From assembly GCA_031421635.1 (NCBI GenBank), contig JANOPA010000072.1:1-64000 (forward strand): a stretch of DNA of 64,000 nucleotides, written 5' to 3'. Every line of letters starts with the position of its first letter. The first letter of the stretch is position 1. The translations under genes were made by a program, and so were the position numbers. This document shows positions 15,022 through 24,233 of this stretch, piece by piece. Origin of the DNA: JAPOKJ01 sp031421635. GTDB taxonomy: Bacteria > Pseudomonadota > Gammaproteobacteria > Burkholderiales > Burkholderiaceae_E. The notes under the pieces are model-generated. The model did not search any database. It had not been told where the DNA came from and saw only the letters and a list, made by a program, of their open reading frames with translations.

Positions 15022-18003
15022 ATGACAAATACGAGTAATACGGTTGCAGATTTTGCTGCTGAGTTAAAAATGCCTGCTGAGGCATTGCTAGAGCAGTTTA
15101 AGGCCGCAGGCGTCATTAAAACTTCCGCGAGCGATGTGGTCAGTGAGCACGATAAAGAGAGCTTGCTGGCAGGTCTGCGTCGCGCGCACGGTGGCGCATC
15201 TGAAGCTCCTAAGCGAAAGATCACGCTCACCAAGAAGTCGACCTCAGAAATCAAGCAGGCCGATGCCACGGGCAAGGCACGCACGATTCAAGTGGAGGTG
15301 CGCAAGAAGCGCGTCTTCGTGAAGCGAGATGAGGCCGATTCTGGTGCGCCAGATGTCGAGGTCTTACAAGAGATCGAAGAGCAGCTTGACGAAGCCGTAG
15401 TCGTTGAGGCGGTAGGACCGGTGTCGGTCATTGATTCGGCAACTATGGCGAAACGCGAGGAAGAAACACTTCGTCAGCGTGAGTTGCTTGAGCGCCAAGC
15501 GGCTGAATTGAAAGAGAAGCAAGAGCGTTTGGAACGCGAGCGTCAGCGTGAGCATGAGGCGCAGGCCGAGGCCGCTCGTCGCGAGGCACAAGCCAAGCTC
15601 GAACAAGATCGTCTCTCTCAATTGCAGGCTGAGCAACAGGCTATTCAATCCAAGCCGGTCGCTATCGATCAGAGCGCCGCTGATGCACAAGCCTTGGCCC
15701 AGGCTCAAGCTCAAGCTGCAAAAGCCGCGGCTGAGTCTGCGGAGTTGGCTGCTGTAGCGGCTAAAAAGGCGGTGGACGATTCGGTCGCCCAACAAAAGGC
15801 TCGTCGCGCTGTTGAAGACGAAGTTGCCGCAATTAATCGTTTGATGGCGGCCAGCCGTCGTCCAGCACCTAAGAAAGTTGATGAACCCGCGCCTGTCGTA
15901 GTGACTCCGGCTGCTGCCGCGGCGGCAGTTGCGGCCAAGGCCGCGAAGGATCCTAAAAACTTATCGGGCACTTTACATCGTGCACCGGCTGGAACCAAGC
16001 CGCCTGCAAAGCCAGGTGCACCTGGAGCCGCTCCAGCGGCCCCTGGCGCGCCCGGCGATAAGAAGCATGTGAAAGCCGAAAAGCTGTCGTCCACATGGTC
16101 CGAAGAAGCCCAGAAAAAACGCGCATTAAAAGGCCGCACCGATGGTGGTGGTGGCGGAGATCGTGGCGGCTGGCGTGGACCGAAGGCTCGACGCGGCCAT
16201 CGTGGGGGTGGTGATGAGCACGAAGCCCCGCAGGTCGTTGAGTTCGTGTCGAAGGAAATTCATGTGCCCGAGACCATCTCGGTGGCCGACCTTGCTCACA
16301 AGATGTCCGTCAAGGCTACCGAAGTCATCAAGAACCTGATGAAGATGGGCCAAATGGTCACGATCAATCAGGTTTTGGATCAGGATACCGCCATGATTGT
16401 GGTGGAGGAGCTTGGTCACAAAGCGGTCGCAGCCAAGCTGGATGATCCCGAAGCCTTTATCGAAGATCAAGAAACCACGGTTCACGAAACCATCACTCGT
16501 CCGCCTGTGGTGACAGTGATGGGTCACGTTGACCACGGTAAAACCTCTTTGCTCGACTACATCCGGCGTGCCAAAGTGGCTGCTGGCGAAGCCGGTGGTA
16601 TTACCCAACATATCGGTGCCTATCACGTTGAAACCGAACGCGGTGTTATAACGTTCCTGGATACTCCGGGTCACGAGGCCTTCTCGGCCATGCGTGCTCG
16701 TGGTGCTAAGGCAACTGACATTGTTATTCTCGTGGTGGCGGCTGATGATGGCGTCATGCCACAGACCAAAGAAGCCATTGCTCATGCGAAAGCAGCCGGT
16801 GTGCCGATTGTCGTTGCCATGAACAAAATCGATAAGCCCGAAGCCAGCCCAGATAGGGTAAAGCAAGAGCTTTCGGCTAACGATGTAATTATTGAAGAGT
16901 ACGGCGGCGATGTGCCTTTAGTGCCCGTTTCCGCGCGCACCGGCGAGGGCATTGATGCCCTCCTGGAGAATGTGCTGCTACAAGCCGAGGTGCTCGATTT
17001 GAAGGCACCGAAAGATGGTCCTGCCAAGGGTATGGTCATTGAGGCGCGCTTGGACAAGGGCAAGGGCCCGGTTGCGACCGTCCTGGTTCAGTCGGGTACG
17101 CTGCGTCGCGGCGATATCCTTTTGGCTGGTGCCGCTTACGGTAGGGTTCGGGCCATGCTCGATGAAGCCGGGCGTCCTATCGATGAAGCCGGTCCATCCA
17201 TTCCGGTTGAAATTCAAGGTTTGCAGGATGTTCCGGCCGCAGGCGAAGAAGTCAATGTGCTCACCGATGAACGTAAGGCCCGTGAAATTGCCTTGTTCCG
17301 TCAAGGTAAGTTCCGCGATACCAAGTTGGCCCGCCAGCAATCTGCCAAGTTGGAAAATATTTTCGACAACATGGGCGCTGAAGGCGCCAAGGTGTTGGCG
17401 CTGATTATCAAGGCCGATGTGCAGGGCTCGCAAGAGGCATTGTCTCAGTCCTTGGTCAAGCTCTCGACCGACGAAGTCAAGGTGCAAGTGGTGCATCAGG
17501 CTGTCGGTGGTATCACTGAATCCGATATTAATTTGGCCGTGGCCTCGAAGGCCATCGTCATCGGCTTTAATGTTCGCGCCGAGCAAAGCGCAAAACGTTT
17601 GGCCGAAGGCAATGGCGTAGATATTCGTTACTACAACATCATTTATGACGCGGTGGACGAATTGAAAGCGGCTATGGCTGGCATGTTGTCGCCGGACAAA
17701 AAAGAAGAAATCCTGGGACTGGTTCAGATTCGCGAAATCTTCAAAGTGTCCAAGGTCGGCAATATTGCGGGCTGTATGGTCATCGAAGGTGTTATTCGTC
17801 GTGGTGCGCAGGTTCGCTTGCTGCGTGACAATACGGTGGTGTGGACTGGCGAACTTGAAACCCTTCGTCGCTTCAAAGACGATGTACGCGAAGTTAAAGA
17901 AGGCTTCGAGTGCGGATTGTCCCTGAAGAATTACGACGATATCAAGATCGGTGACCAGCTCGAATCGTTCGAGATCAAAGAGGTCGCTCGTACCTCCCTG
18001 TGA
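15022..18003 (+). CDS. infB: Translation initiation factor IF-2
   Basis: GTPase that brings initiator tRNA to the 30S subunit and drives subunit joining. The N-terminal IF2_N domain (about 1-55) is followed by a long charged and Ala-rich region (about 100-400), a second IF2_N-like domain near 410-470, then the GTPase domain with G1 GHVDHGKTS near residue 500, G3 DTPGH and G4 NKID, and the C-terminal domains II-IV. Length is 993 residues, in the upper range for betaproteobacteria. GGAG stands 8 bases before the ATG. The stop overlaps the rbfA start by one base. Confidence 0.97.
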   Translation: MTNTSNTVADFAAELKMPAEALLEQFKAAGVIKTSASDVVSEHDKESLLAGLRRAHGGASEAPKRKITLTKKSTSEIKQADATGKARTIQVEVRKKRVFVKRDEADSGAPDVEVLQEIEEQLDEAVVVEAVGPVSVIDSATMAKREEETLRQRELLERQAAELKEKQERLERERQREHEAQAEAARREAQAKLEQDRLSQLQAEQQAIQSKPVAIDQSAADAQALAQAQAQAAKAAAESAELAAVAAKKAVDDSVAQQKARRAVEDEVAAINRLMAASRRPAPKKVDEPAPVVVTPAAAAAAVAAKAAKDPKNLSGTLHRAPAGTKPPAKPGAPGAAPAAPGAPGDKKHVKAEKLSSTWSEEAQKKRALKGRTDGGGGGDRGGWRGPKARRGHRGGGDEHEAPQVVEFVSKEIHVPETISVADLAHKMSVKATEVIKNLMKMGQMVTINQVLDQDTAMIVVEELGHKAVAAKLDDPEAFIEDQETTVHETITRPPVVTVMGHVDHGKTSLLDYIRRAKVAAGEAGGITQHIGAYHVETERGVITFLDTPGHEAFSAMRARGAKATDIVILVVAADDGVMPQTKEAIAHAKAAGVPIVVAMNKIDKPEASPDRVKQELSANDVIIEEYGGDVPLVPVSARTGEGIDALLENVLLQAEVLDLKAPKDGPAKGMVIEARLDKGKGPVATVLVQSGTLRRGDILLAGAAYGRVRAMLDEAGRPIDEAGPSIPVEIQGLQDVPAAGEEVNVLTDERKAREIALFRQGKFRDTKLARQQSAKLENIFDNMGAEGAKVLALIIKADVQGSQEALSQSLVKLSTDEVKVQVVHQAVGGITESDINLAVASKAIVIGFNVRAEQSAKRLAEGNGVDIRYYNIIYDAVDELKAAMAGMLSPDKKEEILGLVQIREIFKVSKVGNIAGCMVIEGVIRRGAQVRLLRDNTVVWTGELETLRRFKDDVREVKEGFECGLSLKNYDDIKIGDQLESFEIKEVARTSL

Positions 18004-18428
18004 TGAACACTAGGCACAAACCCAATTACAGCTCTGGCGCAAATGCCGGTACCACAGGTGGCACAGGTCGTGGCCACCGCGTGGCCGAGCAAGTGCATCA
18101 CGAGTTGGCGCAACTTATTCAGCGCGAGCTCAAAGATCCGCGCATTGGTTTTGTGACTGTGACGGGTGTGGATCTCACTCCAGACTTTTCCTACGTGACC
18201 GTTTATTTCACCTGCATACCCAGTAGTGAGGAATCTATTCAGAAGGCGCTCGAGGGGCTGCGTCAGGCTGCCGGTTTCTTGCGCATGCAATTGGGTAAGC
18301 GAGTGCGAATTCATCAGACCCCTGAGGTTCGTTTCGCTCATGATGTCTCGCTCGACCGTGGTTTTGCAATGGATGCCTTGATCAAAGAGGCGCAGGCCAA
18401 ACGTGCAGACTCTGACGATACCCCTTAG
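18003..18428 (+). CDS. rbfA: 30S ribosome-binding factor A
   Basis: Small KH-fold protein needed for 16S rRNA 5' end maturation and 30S assembly. The conserved core RVAEQVHHELAQLIQRELKDPRIGFVTVTGV and the LRMQLGKRVRIHQTPEVRF stretch are present. A Gly/Thr-rich N-terminal tail of about 25 residues precedes it. I take ATG at 18003, in the TGATG overlap with infB; the GTG one codon earlier is also open. truB follows after 7 bases. Confidence 0.95.
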   Translation: MNTRHKPNYSSGANAGTTGGTGRGHRVAEQVHHELAQLIQRELKDPRIGFVTVTGVDLTPDFSYVTVYFTCIPSSEESIQKALEGLRQAAGFLRMQLGKRVRIHQTPEVRFAHDVSLDRGFAMDALIKEAQAKRADSDDTP

Positions 18429-18435
18429 CGCGGCC

Positions 18436-19479
18436 ATGTCCTCGCCCATTCCACGCTCGACACTGCCTACGGCGGTGCGCGGCAAGTCTTTGCCACGCGA
18501 AGCCGTGCATGGCGTGCTGCTTCTCGACAAGCCTCTCGGTTTGAGCTCGAACGATGCTCTGATTCGTGCGCGCCGCTTGTTGAATGCTGAGAAGGCGGGC
18601 CACGGTGGCACACTCGACCCGCTTGCCTCTGGTTTGTTGCCGCTCGCCTTTGGCGAGGCGACCAAGTTTGCTGACGATTTGCTGACTGCTGATAAGACGT
18701 ATGTGGCCGGTATGCGGCTTGGCTTGACAACAACTACAGGTGACCGTGAAGGCCAGGTGCTTGCCACCCAATCCATTTCCAGCAATCAGTTCACTAATGA
18801 ACAGATTGAATCCGTTCTGGCTCAATTTCGCGGTTCGCAGCAGCAAATTCCACCGATGTATTCTGCACTCAAGAAAGACGGCAAAGCTCTCTATGAGTAC
18901 GCACGTCGTGGCGAGGTCGTAGATCGCCCGGCACGGTCCATTGTGATTCACGAACTTAGTCTGCAACCCGCCTCAGTAGAGTCCTTTCCGGAGTCCTTTC
19001 CGGTCTTGCCCGATCACCCCGTTATTCATCTCAAAGTGACGTGCAGCAAGGGTACATATATTCGGGTGCTGGTCGAAGATATTGGTCGAGTACTGGGCTG
19101 TGGGGCTCACCTGGCTAGCCTGCGCCGCACGGCGGTGGACTACCTCGGCCTTGATCAAGCGATTACACTTGCGGAGCTTGAGGCTCTTTCCCTGGAAGCA
19201 AGACGCCTACGTCTCGACCCGATCGACTCTTTGCTGCGCCGGGTACCTATTGTTCGCCTCGACGAAGAGCAGATGAAGCGCCTTCAAATGGGGCAGAAGC
19301 TTTCGCCACGTAGTTTCTTTGATCAATTTGAAGATCAGCCCGCATTGCAAACAACAAAAAATGCGCAAAACGGCGAACCCGTCATCGCCAAAGCCTATGG
19401 TCCCGAGCAACAACTACTTGGAACCGTCGAAATTGACCATCAGGCACTGCGGCCTCGCCGCTTGGTGCGAACCTTTTAG
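18436..19479 (+). CDS. truB: tRNA pseudouridine(55) synthase
   Basis: Makes pseudouridine 55 in the T-loop of all tRNAs and acts as a tRNA chaperone. The family start HGVLLLDKPLGLSSNDAL, the catalytic Asp motif GHGGTLDPLASGLLPLAFGEATK, and the YSALKKDGKALYEYAR segment are clear. The C-terminal PUA-like domain is present. ATG at 18436 is 7 bases after rbfA; a GTG at 18403 overlapping rbfA would add 11 residues. It is the last gene of the rimP operon by spacing (134 bases to typA). Confidence 0.95.
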   Translation: MSSPIPRSTLPTAVRGKSLPREAVHGVLLLDKPLGLSSNDALIRARRLLNAEKAGHGGTLDPLASGLLPLAFGEATKFADDLLTADKTYVAGMRLGLTTTTGDREGQVLATQSISSNQFTNEQIESVLAQFRGSQQQIPPMYSALKKDGKALYEYARRGEVVDRPARSIVIHELSLQPASVESFPESFPVLPDHPVIHLKVTCSKGTYIRVLVEDIGRVLGCGAHLASLRRTAVDYLGLDQAITLAELEALSLEARRLRLDPIDSLLRRVPIVRLDEEQMKRLQMGQKLSPRSFFDQFEDQPALQTTKNAQNGEPVIAKAYGPEQQLLGTVEIDHQALRPRRLVRTF

Positions 19480-19613
19480 TGTCCCCTCAAGACTCTGGCT
19501 TTGGCCTTGTGCCAACAATGAGTTTTATCCTCTAGCCGAATACAAGAAAATCTACCGAATACCTATCCACCATTAGCACCTGAAGCACCGCCCGATATCT
19601 CCTCTACAAAAGA

Positions 19614-21536
19614 ATGACCCTCATGAACACCACTGTAAACCCTGCCGCTGTTGATCCTGCCGCCGCTCCCTCGATTCGCAATATTGCAATTATTGCCCAC
19701 GTTGACCACGGCAAAACCACTTTAGTGGACCAGTTGCTTCAGCAAGCCGGTACCTTCCGTGCCCACCAAGCGGTGGCCGAGCGGGTCATGGATAGCAACG
19801 ACCTCGAGAAGGAGCGTGGCATTACCATTCTGGCCAAGAACTGCGCCGTTGAATACGCCGGTACCCGTATCAATATCGTCGATACGCCTGGGCATGCTGA
19901 CTTCGGTGGCGAAGTTGAGCGTGCCTTATCGATGGTTGACGGTGTATTGTTGTTGGTTGATGCAGTTGAAGGTCCAATGCCTCAGACTCGCTTCGTGACC
20001 AAGAAAGCCCTGGCCCTTGGCTTGCGCCCGATCGTCGTGATCAACAAGATTGACCGTCCCGGCGCGCGCCCTGATTGGGTCATTAATCAAACCTTCGATT
20101 TGTTTGACAAGCTCGGCGCCTCTGAAGAGCAACTCGACTTTGTCACCGTCTACGCCTCCGCGATTAATGGTTACGCGCTCGCTGAAATGAAGGATCTTCC
20201 CGAAAACGTTGCGACCGCCGAAACGGCGAAAGCGGCAGGCCTGAGCATGAAGCCATTGTTTGAAGCGGTCCTGGCCCAGATCCCCGCGCGTGGTGATGAC
20301 CCGGATGGCCCTTTGCAATTGCAGATTTCCGCACTGGATTACTCTAGTTACGTGGGCAAGATTGGCATCGGCCGCATCAAGCGCGGCAAGGTTCGCACCG
20401 GCCAGTCCGTTACCGTAATGTTTGGAAATCCAGCCGAAACCGGTCATGCACCCGTGAACGCCAAGATCAACCAGGTCCTGCACTTTGCGGGTCTCGAGCG
20501 CGTCGTTGTTGACGAAGCTCAGGCTGGTGACATTGTGGCGATTAACGGTATCGACGAAATCGGTATTGGTTGCACAGTCACTGCGGTCGACAAGCCAGAG
20601 GCCTTGCCTTTACTTAACGTCGATGAACCCACCATGACGATGGAGTTCTTGGTAAACACCTCGCCAATGGCCGGTCGGGAAGGTAAGTTTGTCACCAGCC
20701 GCCAGATCCGTGAACGTCTTGAACGTGAGCTTAAAGCCAACGTTGCTTTACGCGTCGATTTTAGCGGCGACTCCGATACCTTTGTGGTCTCTGGTCGAGG
20801 CGAATTGCATCTGACTGTGTTGCTCGAGAATATGCGGCGTGAGGGCTACGAAATGGCCGTGTCACGTCCTAAACCCAAGCTTCGCGTCGTCGACGGGGTT
20901 AAACAAGAACCGTACGAAATGTTGACCATGGATCTTGAAGAAACTCACCAAGGCCCTGTCATGGAGTTTTTGGGTCGGCGCCGTGGTGATTTGCAAAACA
21001 TGGAGCCGGATGGCAAGGGCCGGGTACGTCTTGAGTACCGTGTGCCTGCGCGCGGTCTGATCGGGTTTAGTAATGAGTTCTTGAACCTGACTCGTGGTAC
21101 CGGCATCATGAGCCATGTGTTTGACGAGTATGGTTTGTGGGCTGGGGATATGGAAGAACGTCGCAATGGCGTCTTGATCTCGCAAGATGATGGCGATGCA
21201 GTGGCCTATGCGCTTTGGAAGTTACAAGAGCGTGGCCGTATGTTTGTGAGCCCAGGTGACCCTTTGTACGAGGGCATCATTATTGGTATTCATAGTCGCG
21301 ACAACGATCTAGTCGTGAATCCAGTAAAAGAGAAAAAGCTCACCAATGTGCGTTCCTCCGGTAAGGACGATGCGATTGTCCTGGTGACACCCATTCAACT
21401 TACGCTTGAAAAAGCCGTTGAATTTATTGCGGATGATGAGCTCGTTGAAATCACACCCAAGAGCATTCGTCTACGCAAACGCCATCTGAAAGAGCATGAC
21501 CGTAAGCGTGCCAGCCGTGAGTCCGAAGCTGCTTAG
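19614..21536 (+). CDS. typA: Ribosome-associated GTPase TypA/BipA
   Basis: Translational GTPase of the EF-G superfamily that assists 50S assembly and stress adaptation. The G domain starts near residue 22 with IAIIAHVDHGKTTLVDQLL, then RGITI, DTPGHADFGGEVER and NKIDRPGARP. The C-terminal domain typical for BipA is present (GRMFVSPGDPLYEGIIIGIHSRDNDL, split here in mind as the ribosome-contacting part). Length 640 residues, slightly longer than the E. coli protein because of an N-terminal extension and a basic tail. ATG at 19614 or 19623 is possible. The gap after truB (19480-19613) shows no clear promoter. Confidence 0.96.
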   Translation: MTLMNTTVNPAAVDPAAAPSIRNIAIIAHVDHGKTTLVDQLLQQAGTFRAHQAVAERVMDSNDLEKERGITILAKNCAVEYAGTRINIVDTPGHADFGGEVERALSMVDGVLLLVDAVEGPMPQTRFVTKKALALGLRPIVVINKIDRPGARPDWVINQTFDLFDKLGASEEQLDFVTVYASAINGYALAEMKDLPENVATAETAKAAGLSMKPLFEAVLAQIPARGDDPDGPLQLQISALDYSSYVGKIGIGRIKRGKVRTGQSVTVMFGNPAETGHAPVNAKINQVLHFAGLERVVVDEAQAGDIVAINGIDEIGIGCTVTAVDKPEALPLLNVDEPTMTMEFLVNTSPMAGREGKFVTSRQIRERLERELKANVALRVDFSGDSDTFVVSGRGELHLTVLLENMRREGYEMAVSRPKPKLRVVDGVKQEPYEMLTMDLEETHQGPVMEFLGRRRGDLQNMEPDGKGRVRLEYRVPARGLIGFSNEFLNLTRGTGIMSHVFDEYGLWAGDMEERRNGVLISQDDGDAVAYALWKLQERGRMFVSPGDPLYEGIIIGIHSRDNDLVVNPVKEKKLTNVRSSGKDDAIVLVTPIQLTLEKAVEFIADDELVEITPKSIRLRKRHLKEHDRKRASRESEAA

Positions 21537-21654
21537 TGCCAGGCCTCGCCGCGCTAGAAACCCAATGAGCCGACGAACGGACTTCTTGCTAGGGCAAGAG
21601 TTCGGTTCTAATGTTTGGTTCTAAGGTTTGGCATCAATTTGGGTTGGAGATTTT

Positions 21655-21840
21655 ATGACGTATCTTTTTAAAATTGCGCTCATTGCCTGTTGTGTTCTGC
21701 TCGATCATGGCTGTATGGTGATCGCTGTCGCTGACGCCGCAGTCACCACGGCTGCAACCGTCGTGAAAGTGGGCGTTAAAGCGACTGGCGCCGTTGTGGG
21801 CGCAGTCATTCCCGATTCAAAAGACGACGACAAGAAGTAG
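21655..21840 (+). CDS. Small predicted envelope lipoprotein
   Basis: A 61-residue protein. The N-terminus (MTYLFKIALIACCVLL) looks like a signal sequence ending at Cys20. The following part is an Ala/Val-rich amphipathic repeat (VADAAVTTAATVVKVGVKATGAVVG) and a charged tail. This resembles the small NF038104-type lipoproteins, which often follow housekeeping genes. The lipobox (DHGC) is weak, so lipidation is uncertain. TTGGAGA at 21644-21650 is a good ribosome site and fixes ATG at 21655. Confidence 0.65.
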   Translation: MTYLFKIALIACCVLLDHGCMVIAVADAAVTTAATVVKVGVKATGAVVGAVIPDSKDDDKK

Positions 21841-21870
21841 TACCCAGCCTCTTAGTGTCTGGGTATTCAC
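21841..21870 (+). terminator. Hairpin after the small lipoprotein gene
   Basis: TACCCAG (21841-21847) pairs perfectly with CTGGGTA (21859-21865) and directly follows the stop codon. The trailing TTCACTT is only weakly T-rich. It stands between convergent genes and may end both transcripts. Confidence 0.45.
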
Positions 21871-21918
21871 TTCCGGGCCACTAACCCGCTACGACGCCAA
21901 GGTCGTGGCAAGCTCGCG

Positions 21919-23754
21919 CTAGCGCGGGATTTTCCCTTTCGATTCAGTTGCCATCAAAAAATCAAAATCCACACCTTGATCGGCCTGGGTCACAGTCTGC
22001 ATATAAATTTTCTTGTAGCCACGCTCTGCTCCGGGTTTTTTAAGCGGGTCTTGAATGGGCGATTTTTTTGCTCTCTGCTGCATCTCTTTATCAGACACTA
22101 AAAGACTCAACTCTCGATTCTTCACCGAGAGGCGAATTCGATCGCCGTTTTGAACCCAAGCGAGTGGTCCACCCACGGCCGCCTCAGGGGTGACATGCAA
22201 CACAATCGTCCCGAAGGCGGTGCCGCTCATGCGCCCATCGGAAATGCGAATCATGTCTTTCACGCCCGCCTTGGCCAGCTTCATGGGGATCGGGAGCGCG
22301 CCAGCCTCGGGCATGGTTGCCCCTTTCGGACCGATGTTCTTCAACACTAAAATATCGTCGGCTTTGACATCAAGGTCAAGATCATCGATGCGACTGGCCA
22401 GATCCAGACTATTCTCGAACACCACCGCCCGACCCTCATGTTCCATCAAGGCAGGATTGGCGGCGGATTGCTTGATGATAGCGCCACCGGGAGCTAGATT
22501 GCCCTGCAAGACGGCAATGCCACCCTGCGGGTAAATCGGTTGCGAGAAGGGACGGACGACGGTCTGCTTAAACCCCTTGCCACTGCGTTCCATCTCTTCG
22601 CCTAAGGTACGCCCGGTCACCGTCATCGCGTCGAGATGCAGTAAGGGCTTGAGCTCGCGAAGTAGAGTGGCCATGCCTCCGGCGTGATGAAAGTCTTCCA
22701 TGTAATAGTCACCTGAAGGCTTCAGATCGAGCAGAACGGGCGTTTCTCGACCCATACGATCCAAACCCTTCAAATCCATCTCGAAGCCCATGCGTCCAGC
22801 GATCGCGGTCAAGTGAACAATGCCATTGGTGGAGCCACCAATCGCCAGTAATACTCGCATCGCGTTCTCGAAGGCCTGCGCAGTTAGAATTTTGTCGATC
22901 GTTAATCGGGCATGCGCCATTCGTACAGCCTCGGCACCGGTGGCTTCGGCGACGCGCATACGATCGGCCGTGACGGCGGGCGGTGAGGCCCCACCTGGAA
23001 CCGTCATGCCTAGTGCCTCAGCGATGCAAGCCATGGTGCTCGCGGTACCCATAACGGAGCATGTGCCTACGCTCGCCACCAGTTGCTCATTGACCTCAGC
23101 GATCTCTTCCTCGTCGATCTCTTGAGCCCTGAATTTTGCCCAGTAGCGGCGGCAATCGGTACAGGCTCCCACTCTTTCACTGCGATGCGAGCCGGTGAGC
23201 ATGGAACCAGTGATAAGTTGAATCGCAGGAAGCCCACTTGAAGCCGCGCCCATCAACTGAGCGGGTACGGTTTTGTCACAACCACCAATGAGCACCACAG
23301 CGTCCATGGGTTGCGCGCGAATCATTTCCTCGGTGTCCATGGACATGAGGTTGCGCAAATACATGCTGGTCGGATGGGCGAAGCTCTCGTGTAAAGAGAT
23401 GGTCGGAAAATCCATAGGCAGACCGCCGGCCATCATGATGCCGCGCTTCAAGGCTTCGAGGAGTTGCGGAGCGTTGCCATGGCAGGGGTTATAAGCACTT
23501 CCCGTGCTGGCGATTCCTATCACTGGTCTAGAAAGGGCTTCATTAGTAAAACCTGCGCCCTTAATGAAGGCCTTACGAAGAAATAACGAGAAGCCCAAGT
23601 CGCCGTAATTAGTCAGCCCTTTGGACATCCCGGTGGCTGGCGGTTGTGCCGAGGGAGCCGCCTTGATACTTGAGGCGTGCTTAGCTGCTTGAGGCTGAGC
23701 TTTGGTTTTTCTCGACCCAGGGTTTGGCGCGGAAGGACTCTTTTGAGACGTCAT
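21919..23754 (-). CDS. IlvD/Edd family dehydratase, sugar-acid type
   Basis: Iron-sulfur dehydratase. Cluster-ligand cysteines are seen in GGCDKTVPAQLMGA, GACTDCRRYWA and SVGTCSVMGTASTMAC. The segment TDCRRYWAKFRAQEI and the VMGTASTMA pattern are typical of the L-arabonate/D-xylonate branch, while biosynthetic dihydroxy-acid dehydratase has a GSCSGMFTANSM pattern. So a pentonate or similar sugar acid is the more likely substrate than the branched-chain amino acid precursor. An N-terminal 45-residue Lys/Ala/Ser-rich extension is unusual. It is downstream of the glutaredoxin-like and aldehyde dehydrogenase genes (101-base gap), probably one operon. Confidence 0.82.
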   Translation of the reverse strand: MTSQKSPSAPNPGSRKTKAQPQAAKHASSIKAAPSAQPPATGMSKGLTNYGDLGFSLFLRKAFIKGAGFTNEALSRPVIGIASTGSAYNPCHGNAPQLLEALKRGIMMAGGLPMDFPTISLHESFAHPTSMYLRNLMSMDTEEMIRAQPMDAVVLIGGCDKTVPAQLMGAASSGLPAIQLITGSMLTGSHRSERVGACTDCRRYWAKFRAQEIDEEEIAEVNEQLVASVGTCSVMGTASTMACIAEALGMTVPGGASPPAVTADRMRVAEATGAEAVRMAHARLTIDKILTAQAFENAMRVLLAIGGSTNGIVHLTAIAGRMGFEMDLKGLDRMGRETPVLLDLKPSGDYYMEDFHHAGGMATLLRELKPLLHLDAMTVTGRTLGEEMERSGKGFKQTVVRPFSQPIYPQGGIAVLQGNLAPGGAIIKQSAANPALMEHEGRAVVFENSLDLASRIDDLDLDVKADDILVLKNIGPKGATMPEAGALPIPMKLAKAGVKDMIRISDGRMSGTAFGTIVLHVTPEAAVGGPLAWVQNGDRIRLSVKNRELSLLVSDKEMQQRAKKSPIQDPLKKPGAERGYKKIYMQTVTQADQGVDFDFLMATESKGKIPR

Positions 23755-23855
23755 GGTCGATCTTCTATTTATGTTTGATTCAATGGGAGGGGGCTCTAAA
23801 CATCATCCCGTCGCGCTCTCGCCACTAAGGGTTTGATGCTCACTGGCATTGATTT

Positions 23856-24221
23856 TTAACCAAGCATTTTTTTAAATTCCCCTTTGTCGATCAATGCTTT
23901 CAAATCCATCGCCCCACCGACCAAACTACCTCCGACGAACACCATTGGAAAGGTGGGCCACCCCGTCCATAGCTTGAGCGCATTACGCTCTCGCCATTGG
24001 TTAAAGTAGTTTCCAAACTCGATGTACTCATAAGGCTGCGAGATCGCATCAAGCATGTTGCGTGCCTTCTTTGGAAATGGGTTCAAGCCCATACCCACGA
24101 TCACGACGGGATGCTTCGCAATCGCGTCTTGCACTTGTTGAACGATGTCTAGGTGCAACTTCGATACCTTCTCGCGAATCGCGGGATGGATGGCGTTTTC
24201 TCCGAGGATACTTCTGGGCAT
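23856..24221 (-). CDS. Cysteine-less glutaredoxin-fold protein
   Basis: A 121-residue protein with the glutaredoxin fold. The C-terminal half GWPTFPMVFVGGSLVGGAMDL matches monothiol (CGFS) glutaredoxins, including the WPTFP glutathione-binding cis-Pro loop. At the active site, where CPYC or CGFS should stand, the sequence is N-P-F-P (VGMGLNPFPKKARNML), and the protein has no Cys at all. It therefore cannot do thiol exchange or bind a [2Fe-2S] cluster through Cys. A binding, scaffold or regulatory role is possible. It starts 12 bases after the aldehyde dehydrogenase gene and precedes the dehydratase, so it is co-transcribed with both. Confidence 0.85.
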   Translation of the reverse strand: MPRSILGENAIHPAIREKVSKLHLDIVQQVQDAIAKHPVVIVGMGLNPFPKKARNMLDAISQPYEYIEFGNYFNQWRERNALKLWTGWPTFPMVFVGGSLVGGAMDLKALIDKGEFKKMLG

Positions 24222-24233
24222 GTTCGTCTCGTC

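Noticed and set aside
21919..23754. Annotation as biosynthetic dihydroxy-acid dehydratase (ilvD)
   Set aside because: The TDCRRYWA and TCSVMGTASTMA motifs point to the sugar-acid branch; the operon lacks other branched-chain amino acid genes.
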